Shown here in pieces: positions 7,567 through 17,283 of a stretch of 64,000 nt of DNA. Each line of letters starts with the position of its first letter. Within the stretch, counting starts at the first letter, position 1. The position numbers and the translations under genes were made by a program. Source of the DNA: Arenibacter antarcticus (GTDB lineage: Bacteria; Bacteroidota; Bacteroidia; Flavobacteriales; Flavobacteriaceae); the NCBI RefSeq assembly GCF_041320605.1, contig NZ_CP166679.1:2714001-2778000 (forward strand), read 5' to 3'. The notes below the pieces were generated by a model that saw only the letters and a list, made by a program, of their open reading frames with translations, searched no databases and was not told the origin of the DNA.

Positions 7567-8539
7567 AGCAAATGACTGCCATACCATCGGCCAATTCTAT
7601 GGGGTAAACGGCAAAAATCTACAACGACAGTTTAGGGATTACCTAAGCGATTTTAAGCAGTGGAAGGAGAAATCCCATGCTAAGCAATGGCTTGTATTCC
7701 CCGAAAACATAGGGCCTTACCTGTCCATTGACGAAACAGCGCTTTCCAAGGGAGAACTCTACACCATAATCACCAATAAAAAAGCCAAGGGCAAGAAAGG
7801 ATCCATAGTAGCCATATTCTCCGGAACCAAGATGGAACCGATTATAAAGCAGCTACTTAAGATACCTCCCAAGAAAAGGGCAAAGGTCAAGGAAATCACC
7901 TTGGACATGGCAAACTCCATGAAGACCATCGCTAGCAAATGCTTCCCAAAGGCGATACAGGTAACGGACAGGTTCCATGTGCAAAAGCTGGCTTCGGAGG
8001 CCGTTCAGAATATCCGGATCAAACACCGATGGGAGGCCATAGATCAAGAGAACCAACAGATAAAACAGGCAAAGACACAGGGAGAGCAATTCGTTCCAAA
8101 AGAATTCAGCAATGGCGATACAAGAAAACAACTCTTGGCCAGAAGCAGGTACCTATTGTATAAAGCTCCTTCCAACTGGACCCAAAACCAATCCGAAAGA
8201 AGTAAAATATTGTTTGCCGAATATCCCGACATAAAGGTAGCCTTCGACCTGGTACAGGGGCTCAGGAACATATTCAATACAGCCACTACTATACAAACGG
8301 CATATACGAAACTGGCACACTGGCACAAGGACGTAGAGGCTTCGGGCTTTAAAAGCTTCCAAACAGTGGCTAACAGTATCAGCGTTAATTACAGATCTAT
8401 ACTGAACTATTTTATAAATAAAAGTACGAATGCCTCGGCAGAATCATTCAATGCAAAAATTAAAGCGTTCAGGGCACAATTCAGAGGGGTGAAAAATGTA
8501 GAATTCTTCCTTTACAGATTAACTACAATTTTTGCATAA
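7553..8539 (+). CDS. transposase catalytic (DDE) frame, ISL3/ISAon1-type
   Basis: A 328-residue DDE transposase. The probable catalytic residues are the Asp in YLSIDETAL, the Asp in VTDRFHVQKLASEA and the Glu in NASAESFNAKIKAFRAQFRG, all in the arrangement of the ISL3 group, and the C-terminus VEFFLYRL looks complete. The nominal start is a TTG; an in-frame TAA at 7544-7546 limits any frameshift from the upstream frame to 7547-7563. It ends just before the right inverted repeat. Confidence 0.9.
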   Translation: MVSTKANDCHTIGQFYGVNGKNLQRQFRDYLSDFKQWKEKSHAKQWLVFPENIGPYLSIDETALSKGELYTIITNKKAKGKKGSIVAIFSGTKMEPIIKQLLKIPPKKRAKVKEITLDMANSMKTIASKCFPKAIQVTDRFHVQKLASEAVQNIRIKHRWEAIDQENQQIKQAKTQGEQFVPKEFSNGDTRKQLLARSRYLLYKAPSNWTQNQSERSKILFAEYPDIKVAFDLVQGLRNIFNTATTIQTAYTKLAHWHKDVEASGFKSFQTVANSISVNYRSILNYFINKSTNASAESFNAKIKAFRAQFRGVKNVEFFLYRLTTIFA

Positions 8540-8606
8540 ACACAACAATTGGTCATGATCCGTATTAAGCCGTCCCCAGAGTCGATCGGTATTACAAAGA
8601 TAGGAT

Positions 8607-8645
8607 AGCATATTTTCATAGCAGGGTTGGCTATGAAAATATGCT
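8607..8645. repeat. perfect 15-bp inverted repeat (stem-loop)
   Basis: AGCATATTTTCATAG (8607-8621) and CTATGAAAATATGCT (8631-8645) are exact complements around a 9-base loop. No T run follows at once on either strand, so it is not a textbook intrinsic terminator. It lies outside the insertion sequence, 40 bases before the DUF2851 start; it could be a remnant repeat, a protein site or an mRNA leader structure. Confidence 0.75.
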
Positions 8646-8684
8646 CGAAGTAGTATTTTTCAAAAAAAATTCTTACTTTGGATT

Positions 8685-9968
8685 ATGCGGGAAGATCTTT
8701 TGCATTATATCTGGAAGTACCGAAAATTGCAGGTTAGTAATGTCTACACCTCTACCAATGAGCCTATTCGGATTATGGAGGTAGGTGCCCATAATTTATT
8801 GGCAGGTCCAGATTTTTTTAATGCCAAAATTGTTATTGGAGAACAACTATGGGCAGGGACGGTGGAAATTCATGTAAAATCCTCCGATTGGTATGCTCAT
8901 CATCACGAACAAGATCCCAATTATAACAATGTAATTCTTCACGTTGTTTGGGAGGACGATGTAAATGTATATAGAAAAGACAATACTATTATCCCCACCC
9001 TAGTCTTGAAAAATTACATTTCTCAAGAAGTTCTGGATACTTATCTTGAATTATTCCAGCAGAATGGAGGCAAGTTTATCAATTGCGGTCACGCCATTGA
9101 AAATGTATCCCAATTGATTTGGAGGAATTGGTTAGAGCGACTCTATTTTGAGCGTCTGGAAAACAAGTGGCTATTGGTTTCCCATCTTCTGTTAGAATCC
9201 AAGAACGACTGGGAGAAGGTGTTTTTCATAATGTTGGCGAAGGGTTTTGGGCTAAAGATCAATGGTGATGCTTTTTACGAAATTGCAAAACAGTGCGATT
9301 TTTCCATGATACGCAAAATTCAAAACGATACCCTGCGTCTGGAAAGTGCATTTTTTGGATTAGCAGGATTTTTGTCCCAAGATATTCAGGGAGATGACTA
9401 CTATAATAGTCTGAAAAAGGAATTCGAGTTTTTAAGTACCAAATTCCTTATTTCGGAAAGTCAGGTGCAAAAACCTCAATTCTTTCGGTTAAGGCCTTCC
9501 AATTTCCCCACCATTAGACTGTCCCAATTGGCCAATTTGTATTTCGTTCAAAGAAATATTTTCAGCAAGATCTTGGCGGCAAAATCTATAGAGGAACTAT
9601 ACCGATTATTTGCGGTCTCGGCTAGTCCTTATTGGGATCGGCATTACACCTTTGGAAAGGAGTCTGGTTCCAGTCCTAAAAAACTGAGTAAAAAATTTAT
9701 GGATCTACTGATAATAAATACCGTTTTGCCGATTAAAATAGGGTATTCAAAGCATTTTGGAGAAGATATTGGCGAGGAAATTATACAGATTATGTCCGGG
9801 GTCAAGGCAGAGAATAATAGTGTAATATCCAATTTTAAAAGCCTTAAGGTTTCCTTCCCTTCTGCTTTGGAAAGTCAGGCTGTGTTACAGCTGTACAATG
9901 ATTACTGTGTAAAAAATAAATGCCTGCAATGTGTGGTAGGACATGGATTATTGAATGGAAAAGCCTAA
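8685..9968 (+). CDS. DUF2851 family protein
   Basis: A 427-residue cytoplasmic protein of a conserved Bacteroidota family of unknown function. The N-terminal MREDLLHYIWKYRKLQ, EVGAHNLLAGPDFFNAKI, GTVEIHVKSSDW and NVILHVVWEDD segments are strongly conserved in this family as I know it; the middle and C-terminal parts are helical, and the C-terminus carries a CVKNKCLQC motif. It is followed after 9 bases by a PspC-like gene. No activity can be assigned. Confidence 0.88.
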   Translation: MREDLLHYIWKYRKLQVSNVYTSTNEPIRIMEVGAHNLLAGPDFFNAKIVIGEQLWAGTVEIHVKSSDWYAHHHEQDPNYNNVILHVVWEDDVNVYRKDNTIIPTLVLKNYISQEVLDTYLELFQQNGGKFINCGHAIENVSQLIWRNWLERLYFERLENKWLLVSHLLLESKNDWEKVFFIMLAKGFGLKINGDAFYEIAKQCDFSMIRKIQNDTLRLESAFFGLAGFLSQDIQGDDYYNSLKKEFEFLSTKFLISESQVQKPQFFRLRPSNFPTIRLSQLANLYFVQRNIFSKILAAKSIEELYRLFAVSASPYWDRHYTFGKESGSSPKKLSKKFMDLLIINTVLPIKIGYSKHFGEDIGEEIIQIMSGVKAENNSVISNFKSLKVSFPSALESQAVLQLYNDYCVKNKCLQCVVGHGLLNGKA

Positions 9969-9977
9969 TTTTAGATC

Positions 9978-10205
9978 ATGAATATTTTTTATAGATTACT
10001 TTACTATTTTCAGAAACGGGGCTTTGAAGTATGCAGGCGTATTGCAGAACGTCTAGGGATTAGGACGAGGGTGGTAAGGACTTCTTTTATCTACCTCACT
10101 TTTGTAACCCTCGGTTTTGGATTTGCCCTTTACCTATTTATGGCCTTTTGGCTTAGAATAAAGGATCTGGTATATACAAAAAGAACTTCTGTTTTTGACC
10201 TTTAA
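9978..10205 (+). CDS. PspC domain small membrane protein
   Basis: 75 residues with one hydrophobic segment (about 38-60, SFIYLTFVTLGFGFALYLFMAFWL) behind a basic N-terminus. The arrangement RRIAERLGIRTRVVRTSFIYLTF matches the PspC domain, whose founding member is a membrane sensor of envelope stress; here no other psp genes are near. It follows DUF2851 closely and is likely co-transcribed. The next 291 bases hold no gene I can support. Confidence 0.8.
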   Translation: MNIFYRLLYYFQKRGFEVCRRIAERLGIRTRVVRTSFIYLTFVTLGFGFALYLFMAFWLRIKDLVYTKRTSVFDL

Positions 10206-10496
10206 GGAAAATTAGACTTTTTCGTCCCACAAGTTATCTGCTGCTATTTTTTAGGATGTTGGGGTATTGGTTCTTTCCTGATCGTGCCTGAGTAGTTTGG
10301 TTTTACTGGACCATCATTAAAGTGACTGCGGTTGGTTTTTTGGTGGTTAGGTCCTGAAAGATTAAATAATTGAATGAAATGCACCCTTTTTATTGAAATA
10401 TTTTCAAAAGATATATTTTTTTGCATTGATTATTTTTATGATATTGCTAAAATCATGTACTTATAGCCAACTAAAACTTAACCTTTTTATCGAATT

Positions 10497-12560
10497 ATGA
10501 AGAAAAACCTAGCTTTTATTATCTCCCTATTTTCTCTTACCGTCTTTTCGCAAGAATTATTAGTAAAGGAAACACTTTTAAATCCCTCAGTAAATATCAA
10601 TGATGGGGTTATTAAATTAGAAGTGGAAGGAGGTACCCCGCCCTATCAATATAAATGGAGCAACCAAGCAACAGCATTAACCTCTAACCAGGCGGTTGGA
10701 CTGGTGGAGGGATTGGCCTATACGGTCAAGATTACGGATGCTAAAGGGTTGACCATAACCAAGGAGTATAAGGTGCCATCGGAGGCTATAACTGAAGTGT
10801 TTAATGGGGTTATGACCCCGGCTGTTAGTGCATTGGGATCCATTCTTTTTTGGGACCCCTTTGCTGCAATCGGCATTTACGACCCAGTAGTCCATGCAGA
10901 CGTAAAACTGATAGGAGTACCCAATTGGTCTCCTGAGTTGAAGGATAAGTTTATGTTGAAGAAATGGTTGCTGCCCGAAGGCCATAAAGTGAAAAAGGGA
11001 GATAAAATAGCTATTGTGTCTCGTAACAGTGGTGCAGTTGATACCATAATCGCCCCGGTGGCGGGAGAACTCCAGTATCTTGCTAAGGAAGGTAAAGTAG
11101 TCTATAATTCTGAAAATATTGAACATGTTATAGAGCAAGGAGCACATTTTTTGGCCAGTATAAAGTATGATGAACCTGTTGCCATTTTACACCCTAATGG
11201 AGATGCACAAGAGAAAGCAATCCCATTTATTGTGATCTGGTTGGTTATTGGTGCTTTCTTTTTCACCATTAGAATGGGCTTTATCAATTTTAGGGGGTTT
11301 AGGCACTCCCTAGATCTTGCTAGAGGAAAATATGATGATCCCGATGCTCCCGGTCAAGTAACCCATTTTCAAGCATTGGCCACTGCGGTATCAGGTACAG
11401 TAGGTCTTGGTAATATTGCGGGGGTTGGGGTTGCTATTTCATTAGGGGGAGCCGGAGCTACCTTTTGGATGATTGTTTGTGGCTTACTGGGAATGTCATC
11501 AAAATTTGTAGAATGTACCTTAGGAGTAAAATATAGAGATATTCTTCCTGACGGAAGGGTTTTTGGTGGACCTATGAACTATTTGAGATATGGTCTGGAA
11601 AAGAGGAATATGAAGGGGTTAGGGAAGGTGTTGGCAGGATTATTTGCTGTATTGGCGGTTGGAGCCTCCTTTGGTGGAGGTAATATGTTTCAGGCCAATC
11701 AGTCCTTTGAGCAGCTTTCAGGGCAATTTCCCGCCTTACAGGGGATGGGGTTTTGGTTCGGAATTATTACTGCGATATTGGTAGGGGTAGTGATTATTGG
11801 AGGTATTAGTAGTATAGCCAAGGTGACCGGTAAAGTTGTGCCTATTATGGCATCTATCTATATTGTAGCAGCTATGGCCGTTATCATAATGAATATAGAA
11901 AATATAGGTCCGGCATTTACTGCCATTTTTGATGGGGCATTTAGTCCCAGTGCTCTAAAAGGTGGGGTGATCGGAGTGTTGATAGTTGGATTCCAAAGAG
12001 CTGCTTTCTCGAATGAGGCAGGAGTGGGGTCCGCTGCAATTGCTCATAGTACGGCCAAGACAAATCATCCTCCTTCAGAAGGGTTTGTTGCGCTATTGGA
12101 ACCGTTTATAGATACTGTGGTTGTTTGTACCTTGACCGCGTTGGTGTTAATTTTTACAGGTATGCACGAAGTGGGCGGCTTAGGTGGCGCACAGTTGACC
12201 TCTGATGCCTTTGCAAGTCAAATCTCATGGTTCCCCTATGTGTTGGCCCTCGCAGTATTCCTGTTTGCTTTTTCAACTATGATATCCTGGTCGTATTACG
12301 GGATGAGGGCGTGGACCTATCTTTTTGGGAAAAGCAAAAAGGTGGAGTTTGTGTATAAAATGTTGTTCTTAGTTTTTGTGGTTATCGGGGCTTCCGTTAG
12401 TTTGGGGGCTGTGTTGGACTTTTCCGACATGATGATCTTGGCAATGTCGTTTCCTAATATAATAGGCTTATACATTATGTCCGGAGAGGTGAAAACTGAT
12501 CTTAAGGGCTATTTAATTAAACTGAAGTCGAACCAATTGTACAAAAAGCAAAAGGCCTAG
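10497..12560 (+). CDS. alanine/cation symporter with periplasmic N-terminal extension
   Basis: A 687-residue membrane protein. From about residue 242 it is a normal AGCS-family sodium/amino-acid symporter ([48 protein letters not shown]). Ahead of this are a signal peptide (about 1-19), a segment with [12 protein letters not shown] like SprB/PKD-type adhesin repeats (about 38-90), a hydrophobic stretch, and a module of about 135-220 resembling a lipoyl/biotinyl barrel ([15 protein letters not shown]...APVAGEL) without the modifiable Lys. The core function is sodium-coupled uptake of alanine or glycine; the role of the extension is unknown. Confidence 0.88.
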   Translation: MKKNLAFIISLFSLTVFSQELLVKETLLNPSVNINDGVIKLEVEGGTPPYQYKWSNQATALTSNQAVGLVEGLAYTVKITDAKGLTITKEYKVPSEAITEVFNGVMTPAVSALGSILFWDPFAAIGIYDPVVHADVKLIGVPNWSPELKDKFMLKKWLLPEGHKVKKGDKIAIVSRNSGAVDTIIAPVAGELQYLAKEGKVVYNSENIEHVIEQGAHFLASIKYDEPVAILHPNGDAQEKAIPFIVIWLVIGAFFFTIRMGFINFRGFRHSLDLARGKYDDPDAPGQVTHFQALATAVSGTVGLGNIAGVGVAISLGGAGATFWMIVCGLLGMSSKFVECTLGVKYRDILPDGRVFGGPMNYLRYGLEKRNMKGLGKVLAGLFAVLAVGASFGGGNMFQANQSFEQLSGQFPALQGMGFWFGIITAILVGVVIIGGISSIAKVTGKVVPIMASIYIVAAMAVIIMNIENIGPAFTAIFDGAFSPSALKGGVIGVLIVGFQRAAFSNEAGVGSAAIAHSTAKTNHPPSEGFVALLEPFIDTVVVCTLTALVLIFTGMHEVGGLGGAQLTSDAFASQISWFPYVLALAVFLFAFSTMISWSYYGMRAWTYLFGKSKKVEFVYKMLFLVFVVIGASVSLGAVLDFSDMMILAMSFPNIIGLYIMSGEVKTDLKGYLIKLKSNQLYKKQKA

Positions 12561-12595
12561 GTTATATAATTCAAAAATAGTTGTGATTCTTATCG

Positions 12596-12644
12596 ATAAT
12601 TCCGCCTAATCCTGCATTAAATGCAATGTGTTGGGCGGAATTAT
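12596..12644. other. nested stem-loop between the two amino-acid transporters
   Basis: ATAATTCCGCC (12596-12606) and GGCGGAATTAT (12634-12644) form a perfect 11-bp stem; inside it TGCATT-A-AATGCA is a second palindrome (12613-12625). No T run follows directly. It may end or protect the symporter mRNA, or act as a leader structure for the NSS transporter 81 bases on. Confidence 0.65.
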
Positions 12645-12725
12645 ATATTAAAGGTGGTATAAATGTATTTTTTCCCGAACTTGCGCCACTTAATAAAATT
12701 ACCCATTAATAAGATTAGGTAAAAG

Positions 12726-14540
12726 ATGGCAAAATCAACGGAATCTTGGGGCTCGCGTGTGGGGCTTATTTTGGCAATGGCCGGGAACGCAGTAGGATTG
12801 GGGAATTTTTTAAGATTTCCTATTCAAGCTGTTGAAAATGGGGGAGGGGCATTTATTATTCCGTATTTGGTCTGTTTTTTATTAATGGGAATTCCCTTAT
12901 TGTTTATAGAGTGGTCCTCCGGTCGTTATGGCGGTAGGTTTGGAAATCATAGTACTCCGTATATTTTGGATTCTATGGTAAAAGGGAGGGCACTTAAGTA
13001 TATTGGAGTGTTTGGTATTTTCACCAATTTAGCCATAGTGGCCTATTATTCCTATATAGAGTCGTGGACCATGTCCTACGTTTATCATTCTTTAAAAGGG
13101 ACTTTTTCTGGGATGTCTCAGGGGGAAGTCGCAGGTTTTTTCAATTCCTATGTAGATGTAACACATAGTACCACTGGTATTCCTTACGAAGCGGTTGTTT
13201 TCTTTGTGCTCTGTCTGGCCTTCAATACTTTTATATTATCTAAAGGTATCCGAGGGGTAGAGAAAGTCGCGAAAATTGGTATGCCATTACTGATTCTTTT
13301 TGGAATACTTTTAGCAATACGGGGATATACCTTAGGTACTAGCGGGGCATCAGATCTTTTCCCAAATGCCAACGCTTGGGATGGATTAAATTTTTTATGG
13401 ACACCTCAATATGATTCCTTGCTCAACCCAAAAGTGTGGTTGGCAGCGGCCGGACAAATATTCTTTACCCTATCCGTTGGCCTGGGGACCATTCATTGCT
13501 ATGCTTCCTATGTTAGGAGTAAGGACGATATAGCCCTCAACTCGGTCACTGCAGGCTTTATGAACGGATTTGTTGAGGTGGTTATTGGAAGTGCTATCGT
13601 TATACCGATCGCTGCAGGTTATTTAGGGTTAGATTGGGTGATGAACAATGCAGGATTTGGAATGGCTTTTCAGACCATGCCGTATTTATTTCAACAATGG
13701 GGACCTGTCCTCGCGGCGGTTGCAGGAGTTATGTGGTTTGGATTATTGTTCTTTTCCGGAATTACCAGTTCCTTGGCAATGGGGACTCCTTGGCTGGGCT
13801 TTATGAGAGACGAATTTGGATGGAGCAATACAAAAGGGGCGTGGTCTTTTGGAGTAATGGCACTGATACTGGGTTTGCCGACGGTCTTTTTTTATCAGGA
13901 AGGAGTATTTGATGATTATGATTATTGGGCCGGGACCGTGAGTTTGGTGTTCTTTGCATTTTTTGAAGTTATTTTGTACTCCTGGGTATTTGGGATCGAT
14001 AAGGGTTGGCGTGAAATTAACCTAGGTGCCGATATTAAAGTGCCAACCATCTATAAATACGTTATCAAGTATGTCACACCCCTGTTGTTGGGGTGGGTCT
14101 TCTTTGCTAGTATTCCAAGCATGTTCGATAAATTAACCCATCAGGATACCTTCAATAGATCTTCCTTTGCCGATGTTTATTATGCAGAGAATTTTGACAG
14201 GACTGGAACTGCAATTGGTACCGTGGAGGAAGTTGGTGCTCGCTATATTAAATTTTCCTTTGAAAACACTCGAAAAAGGTTCGATAAGGATAGTAATATG
14301 GCATTGTACGAAGAATTTATCGACGCTAAAGAGTATGCCTTTTCCGAGGACCAAAAAGCAACAGTTGTTGTAGGGGATCAAATTAAACCTGGTGATGTTA
14401 TTGCTGAGGGCAATTTTATAAATAATGTCTTTTATAAAAATATTGGTAGGTCAATTTTGGTCTGCTTGTTTTTATTTATTTCATTATTAGTATATTTAGC
14501 CTATAATAAAAGATTAAAAGAAGGGAGGGCTACATTATGA
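12726..14540 (+). CDS. neurotransmitter:sodium symporter (NSS) family transporter, MetP-like
   Basis: A 604-residue sodium-coupled amino-acid transporter. The start WGSRVGLILAMAGNAVGLGNFLRFP holds the unwound TM1 substrate/sodium site of the LeuT fold, followed by ENGGGAFIIPYL. About 12 membrane segments. Unusually, a loop of about 100 hydrophilic residues (about 465-572) lies before the last helix and includes VVVGDQIKPGDVIAEG, reminiscent of a lipoyl-type beta half. A small membrane protein gene overlaps its stop by four bases, as in the MetP-MetS importers of methionine and alanine. Confidence 0.9.
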   Translation: MAKSTESWGSRVGLILAMAGNAVGLGNFLRFPIQAVENGGGAFIIPYLVCFLLMGIPLLFIEWSSGRYGGRFGNHSTPYILDSMVKGRALKYIGVFGIFTNLAIVAYYSYIESWTMSYVYHSLKGTFSGMSQGEVAGFFNSYVDVTHSTTGIPYEAVVFFVLCLAFNTFILSKGIRGVEKVAKIGMPLLILFGILLAIRGYTLGTSGASDLFPNANAWDGLNFLWTPQYDSLLNPKVWLAAAGQIFFTLSVGLGTIHCYASYVRSKDDIALNSVTAGFMNGFVEVVIGSAIVIPIAAGYLGLDWVMNNAGFGMAFQTMPYLFQQWGPVLAAVAGVMWFGLLFFSGITSSLAMGTPWLGFMRDEFGWSNTKGAWSFGVMALILGLPTVFFYQEGVFDDYDYWAGTVSLVFFAFFEVILYSWVFGIDKGWREINLGADIKVPTIYKYVIKYVTPLLLGWVFFASIPSMFDKLTHQDTFNRSSFADVYYAENFDRTGTAIGTVEEVGARYIKFSFENTRKRFDKDSNMALYEEFIDAKEYAFSEDQKATVVVGDQIKPGDVIAEGNFINNVFYKNIGRSILVCLFLFISLLVYLAYNKRLKEGRATL

Positions 14541-14692
14541 ATTCATCCGCATTGACTATTATGATATTAGCGCAGGGAGTCTTTTTTTTCTTTGCGATAT
14601 ATTTTTTTTATAAGGTATTGACAACGCCTCCCAAGCAAGAGCCGGATTCCTATTCGGAGAATGATGATATTGTGCGTAGGCAAAACGATTAA
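14537..14692 (+). CDS. MetS-like small subunit of the NSS transporter
   Basis: A 51-residue protein, MNSSALTIMILAQGVFFFF..., with one membrane helix (about 5-28) and a charged tail ending RRQND. It starts inside the NSS stop codon (ATGA) and ends three bases before the next gene. Size, single helix and coupling to an NSS transporter match the MetS family, the small subunit needed by MetP in Corynebacterium. Similarity is by pattern, not alignment. Confidence 0.75.
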   Translation: MNSSALTIMILAQGVFFFFAIYFFYKVLTTPPKQEPDSYSENDDIVRRQND

Positions 14693-14695
14693 GTT

Positions 14696-15625
14696 GTGAG
14701 CAGAAAATCAATAAAATCCCATTTCAGTTTTAATAAACAAGAACGAAATGGGATTTTCTTTTTGTTATTTATCATACTTTTTCTACAATTGTTGTATTAT
14801 GTTTGGGCTACTAATTCTCCAACGCTTCACCAGCCACAACTAAAGTTTGATCCCGAAGTTCAGTGGAGAATGGAGCAGCTTAAGATAGCGTTTACTCAGC
14901 AGGATTCGGTAGTCATTTACGACTTTAACCCCAACTTCATTACAGATTATAAAGGATATGTATTGGGAATGTCGCCTATCGAAATAGATAGGCTGCACAG
15001 CTTTAGAGCCGAAAGGAAATTTGTGAATTCCACCCAAGAATTCCAAGAGGTAACCTTGGTCTCGGATTCATTATTAAAAGTATTGTCGCCCTATTTTAAA
15101 TTTCCCGATTGGACACAAAAGCCCAAACGAACAATAAATAATAAAGAGAGACAATCTTCAGAAAATAAGTTAGAAGGCGCAATATATGTTGGTGGAAAGG
15201 AGGTTAAAGTGCCTAAAGTGGGTTTGGAGTTTAAGAATATTAACCTAGCAACAGCGGCAGATTTAAGGACAATTTCAGGGGTTGGTGAAATATTGTCTAA
15301 CCGTGTTATAAAATTTAGGGATCGCCTTGGAGGATTTGTAGTGGAAGAACAATTGGAGCATGTTTATGGTTTGGAAAAGGAGGTTGTCTTAAAGGTGTGG
15401 GAGCGGTTTAGGATTGTGGATGCACCGAGGATAGTCAAGATAAATATAAATGATGCCTCTGCTGCAGAATTGGTGAAACTAGTGTATATAAATTATAAGT
15501 TGGCCAATAGGATAGTTGCTTTTAGGGAGTTTAATGGGGTCATTTCTTCATTCGAGGAATTGTTAGATTTAGAGGATTTCCCTTCCGAAAAAATAGATAT
15601 AATTCAGTTATATTTGCAATTATAA
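14696..15625 (+). CDS. helix-hairpin-helix (ComEA-like) membrane-anchored protein
   Basis: 309 residues from a GTG start. One membrane segment near the N-terminus (about 20-40, [18 protein letters not shown]), a linker, then two or three helix-hairpin-helix units: [33 protein letters not shown] and [28 protein letters not shown]. This is the ComEA-type DNA-binding fold, but flavobacterial proteins of this kind have not, to my knowledge, been shown to act in DNA uptake. It starts three bases after the MetS-like gene. Confidence 0.85.
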   Translation: MSRKSIKSHFSFNKQERNGIFFLLFIILFLQLLYYVWATNSPTLHQPQLKFDPEVQWRMEQLKIAFTQQDSVVIYDFNPNFITDYKGYVLGMSPIEIDRLHSFRAERKFVNSTQEFQEVTLVSDSLLKVLSPYFKFPDWTQKPKRTINNKERQSSENKLEGAIYVGGKEVKVPKVGLEFKNINLATAADLRTISGVGEILSNRVIKFRDRLGGFVVEEQLEHVYGLEKEVVLKVWERFRIVDAPRIVKININDASAAELVKLVYINYKLANRIVAFREFNGVISSFEELLDLEDFPSEKIDIIQLYLQL

Positions 15626-15644
15626 AATAGTAACAGCAAATACA

Positions 15645-16808
15645 ATGGTAATTGATACCCCTAGTTCAATGAGTTTTGATTATTCGGAAACACAAAAAAT
15701 GGTGGCTACCTCTGCAATGGAGTTCGCTGAACAGTACATACGACCTTTTGTAATGGAATGGGACGAGGCGCAAACCTTCCCGGTAGAAGTTTTCAAAAAG
15801 GCTGGGGAGATGGGCTTTATGGGTGTGTTGGTTCCAGTAGAGTTGGGGGGCTCTGGCTTAGGTTATCATGAATATATAAGTATTATTGAGGAGATCTCTA
15901 AAGTTGATCCTTCCATTGGTCTTTCAGTTGCCGCACATAATTCTTTGTGCACTAATCATATTCTAACCTTTGGAAGCGAAGAGCAAAAACAAAGATGGAT
16001 TCCTAAATTAGCTACTGCTGAATGGATCGGTGCTTGGGGTTTAACCGAGCATAATACGGGTTCTGATGCGGGTGGAATGAATACTACAGCGGTAAAAGAA
16101 GGAGATTCTTGGGTGATTAGCGGAGCCAAGAATTTTATTACCCACGGAAAAAGTGGGGATATAGCAGTGGTTATAGTGAGAACTGGTGAAAAAGGGGATA
16201 GCCGTGGAATGACCGCCTTTGTTATTGAAAAAGGCACGGTGGGATTTTCTAGCGGTAAAAAGGAAAATAAATTGGGGATGCGGGCAAGTGAAACGGCCGA
16301 ATTGATCTTTGATAATTGTAAAATTCCAGATGCCAATAGATTGGGAGAGGTAGGAGAGGGATTTGTTCAGTCTATGAAAATATTGGATGGTGGAAGAATT
16401 TCGATCGGGGCATTGTCACTTGGTATCGCCAAAGGGGCTTATGAGGCTGCCTTAAAATATTCTAAGGAAAGGGTTCAGTTTGGAAAACCAATCAGTCAAT
16501 TTCAAGGAATTTCCTTTAAATTGGCAGATATGGCAACGGAAATTGAAGCTGCAGAGTTGTTGCTTCATAAATCAGCATTTCTTAAAAATGAGGGTCGTAA
16601 TGTTACTAAATTGGGAGCTATGGCAAAAATGTTTGCTTCTGAAGTCTGTGTAAGAGCTGCGAATGAAGCAGTCCAAATTCACGGTGGATATGGGTATACC
16701 AAAGATTATCCAGTGGAAAAATTTTACCGAGATTCCAAGCTGTGTACTATTGGAGAAGGTACTACCGAGATCCAAAAGATTGTAATCGCAAGAAATATTT
16801 TAAAGTAA
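15645..16808 (+). CDS. acyl-CoA dehydrogenase (short-chain type)
   Basis: A 387-residue flavoenzyme that introduces the alpha-beta double bond in acyl-CoA during fatty- or amino-acid breakdown. Signatures: [15 protein letters not shown] and [12 protein letters not shown] (FAD/substrate loop), [54 protein letters not shown], and [15 protein letters not shown] with the probable catalytic Glu near the C-terminus. The length and sequence resemble butyryl-CoA dehydrogenases. An internal ATG at MSFDYSETQ (9 codons in) is an equally plausible start. Confidence 0.95.
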   Translation: MVIDTPSSMSFDYSETQKMVATSAMEFAEQYIRPFVMEWDEAQTFPVEVFKKAGEMGFMGVLVPVELGGSGLGYHEYISIIEEISKVDPSIGLSVAAHNSLCTNHILTFGSEEQKQRWIPKLATAEWIGAWGLTEHNTGSDAGGMNTTAVKEGDSWVISGAKNFITHGKSGDIAVVIVRTGEKGDSRGMTAFVIEKGTVGFSSGKKENKLGMRASETAELIFDNCKIPDANRLGEVGEGFVQSMKILDGGRISIGALSLGIAKGAYEAALKYSKERVQFGKPISQFQGISFKLADMATEIEAAELLLHKSAFLKNEGRNVTKLGAMAKMFASEVCVRAANEAVQIHGGYGYTKDYPVEKFYRDSKLCTIGEGTTEIQKIVIARNILK

Positions 16809-16935
16809 GTTTGCCTTTCCTTCCAGATCTCACAAAATCTTGTTAATCGACTTCCATTTTATGGGGTGTCACCTGTGGGGAGTGTAAAACTATATTTGAT
16901 TTGGTTACAAGGCCTAATTCTACTATTATATCATT

Positions 16936-17283
16936 ATGAGCATTAATTGGATACTATTGATCCTTGGTGGATTGTTTGAGACCGGGTTTGCTATAAGTTT
17001 AGGGAAGGCGCAACAGACAACGGGCAAGGAGATGTGGCTGTGGTTGGTGGCCTTTGCCATTTGCGTGTGTATTAGTATGTATCTTCTTTTTAAGGCTATG
17101 GGGGGTGAAAGAGCTATTCCTGTAGGTACCGCTTATGCTGTCTGGGGTGCTATTGGGGCAATTGGAACCATCATTGCCGGTATCCTCCTATTTAAAGAAC
17201 CAGCTACTTTTTGGCGGCTATTCTTTCTCTCTACGCTTGTTATTTCAGTAATCGGGTTGCAGGTAGTTAGTAGTAATGCTTAA
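16936..17283 (+). CDS. small multidrug resistance (SMR) family exporter, SugE/Gdx-like
   Basis: 115 residues with four membrane helices. The essential Glu is in GLFETGFAIS (about residue 14-15) and the GTAYAVWGAIGAIGTIIAGILLFKEP segment is typical. The sequence is closer to SugE/Gdx, whose characterised members export guanidinium, than to EmrE-type drug pumps; the substrate is not certain. I looked for a guanidine riboswitch in the 127-base leader and saw none. Confidence 0.85.
   Translation: MSINWILLILGGLFETGFAISLGKAQQTTGKEMWLWLVAFAICVCISMYLLFKAMGGERAIPVGTAYAVWGAIGAIGTIIAGILLFKEPATFWRLFFLSTLVISVIGLQVVSSNA

Larger units (their letters stand above)
7138..8569 (+). mobile_element. intact insertion sequence (ISL3 group, ISAon1-like) with 8-bp target duplication
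   Basis: The element itself spans 7146-8561 (1416 bp). Its ends are imperfect 22-bp inverted repeats (7146-7167 and 8540-8561) matching at 17 positions: both begin GGATCA, share CAA in the middle and end GTTGTGT. The flanking octamers 7138-7145 and 8562-8569 are both GTATTAAG, a perfect target-site duplication of the length known for ISL3-type elements. It carries two transposase frames and was inserted between the rhodanese and DUF2851 genes. Identical direct repeats suggest a fairly recent insertion. Confidence 0.93.

Noticed and set aside
10244-10426. 60-codon minus-strand frame between PspC and the symporter
   Set aside because: No start context, composition or similarity to support a gene.
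16809-16935. Guanidine riboswitch before the SugE/Gdx-like gene
   Set aside because: I could not find the paired ACGR-loop hairpins of class II or the class I core; the leader is short and A/T-rich.
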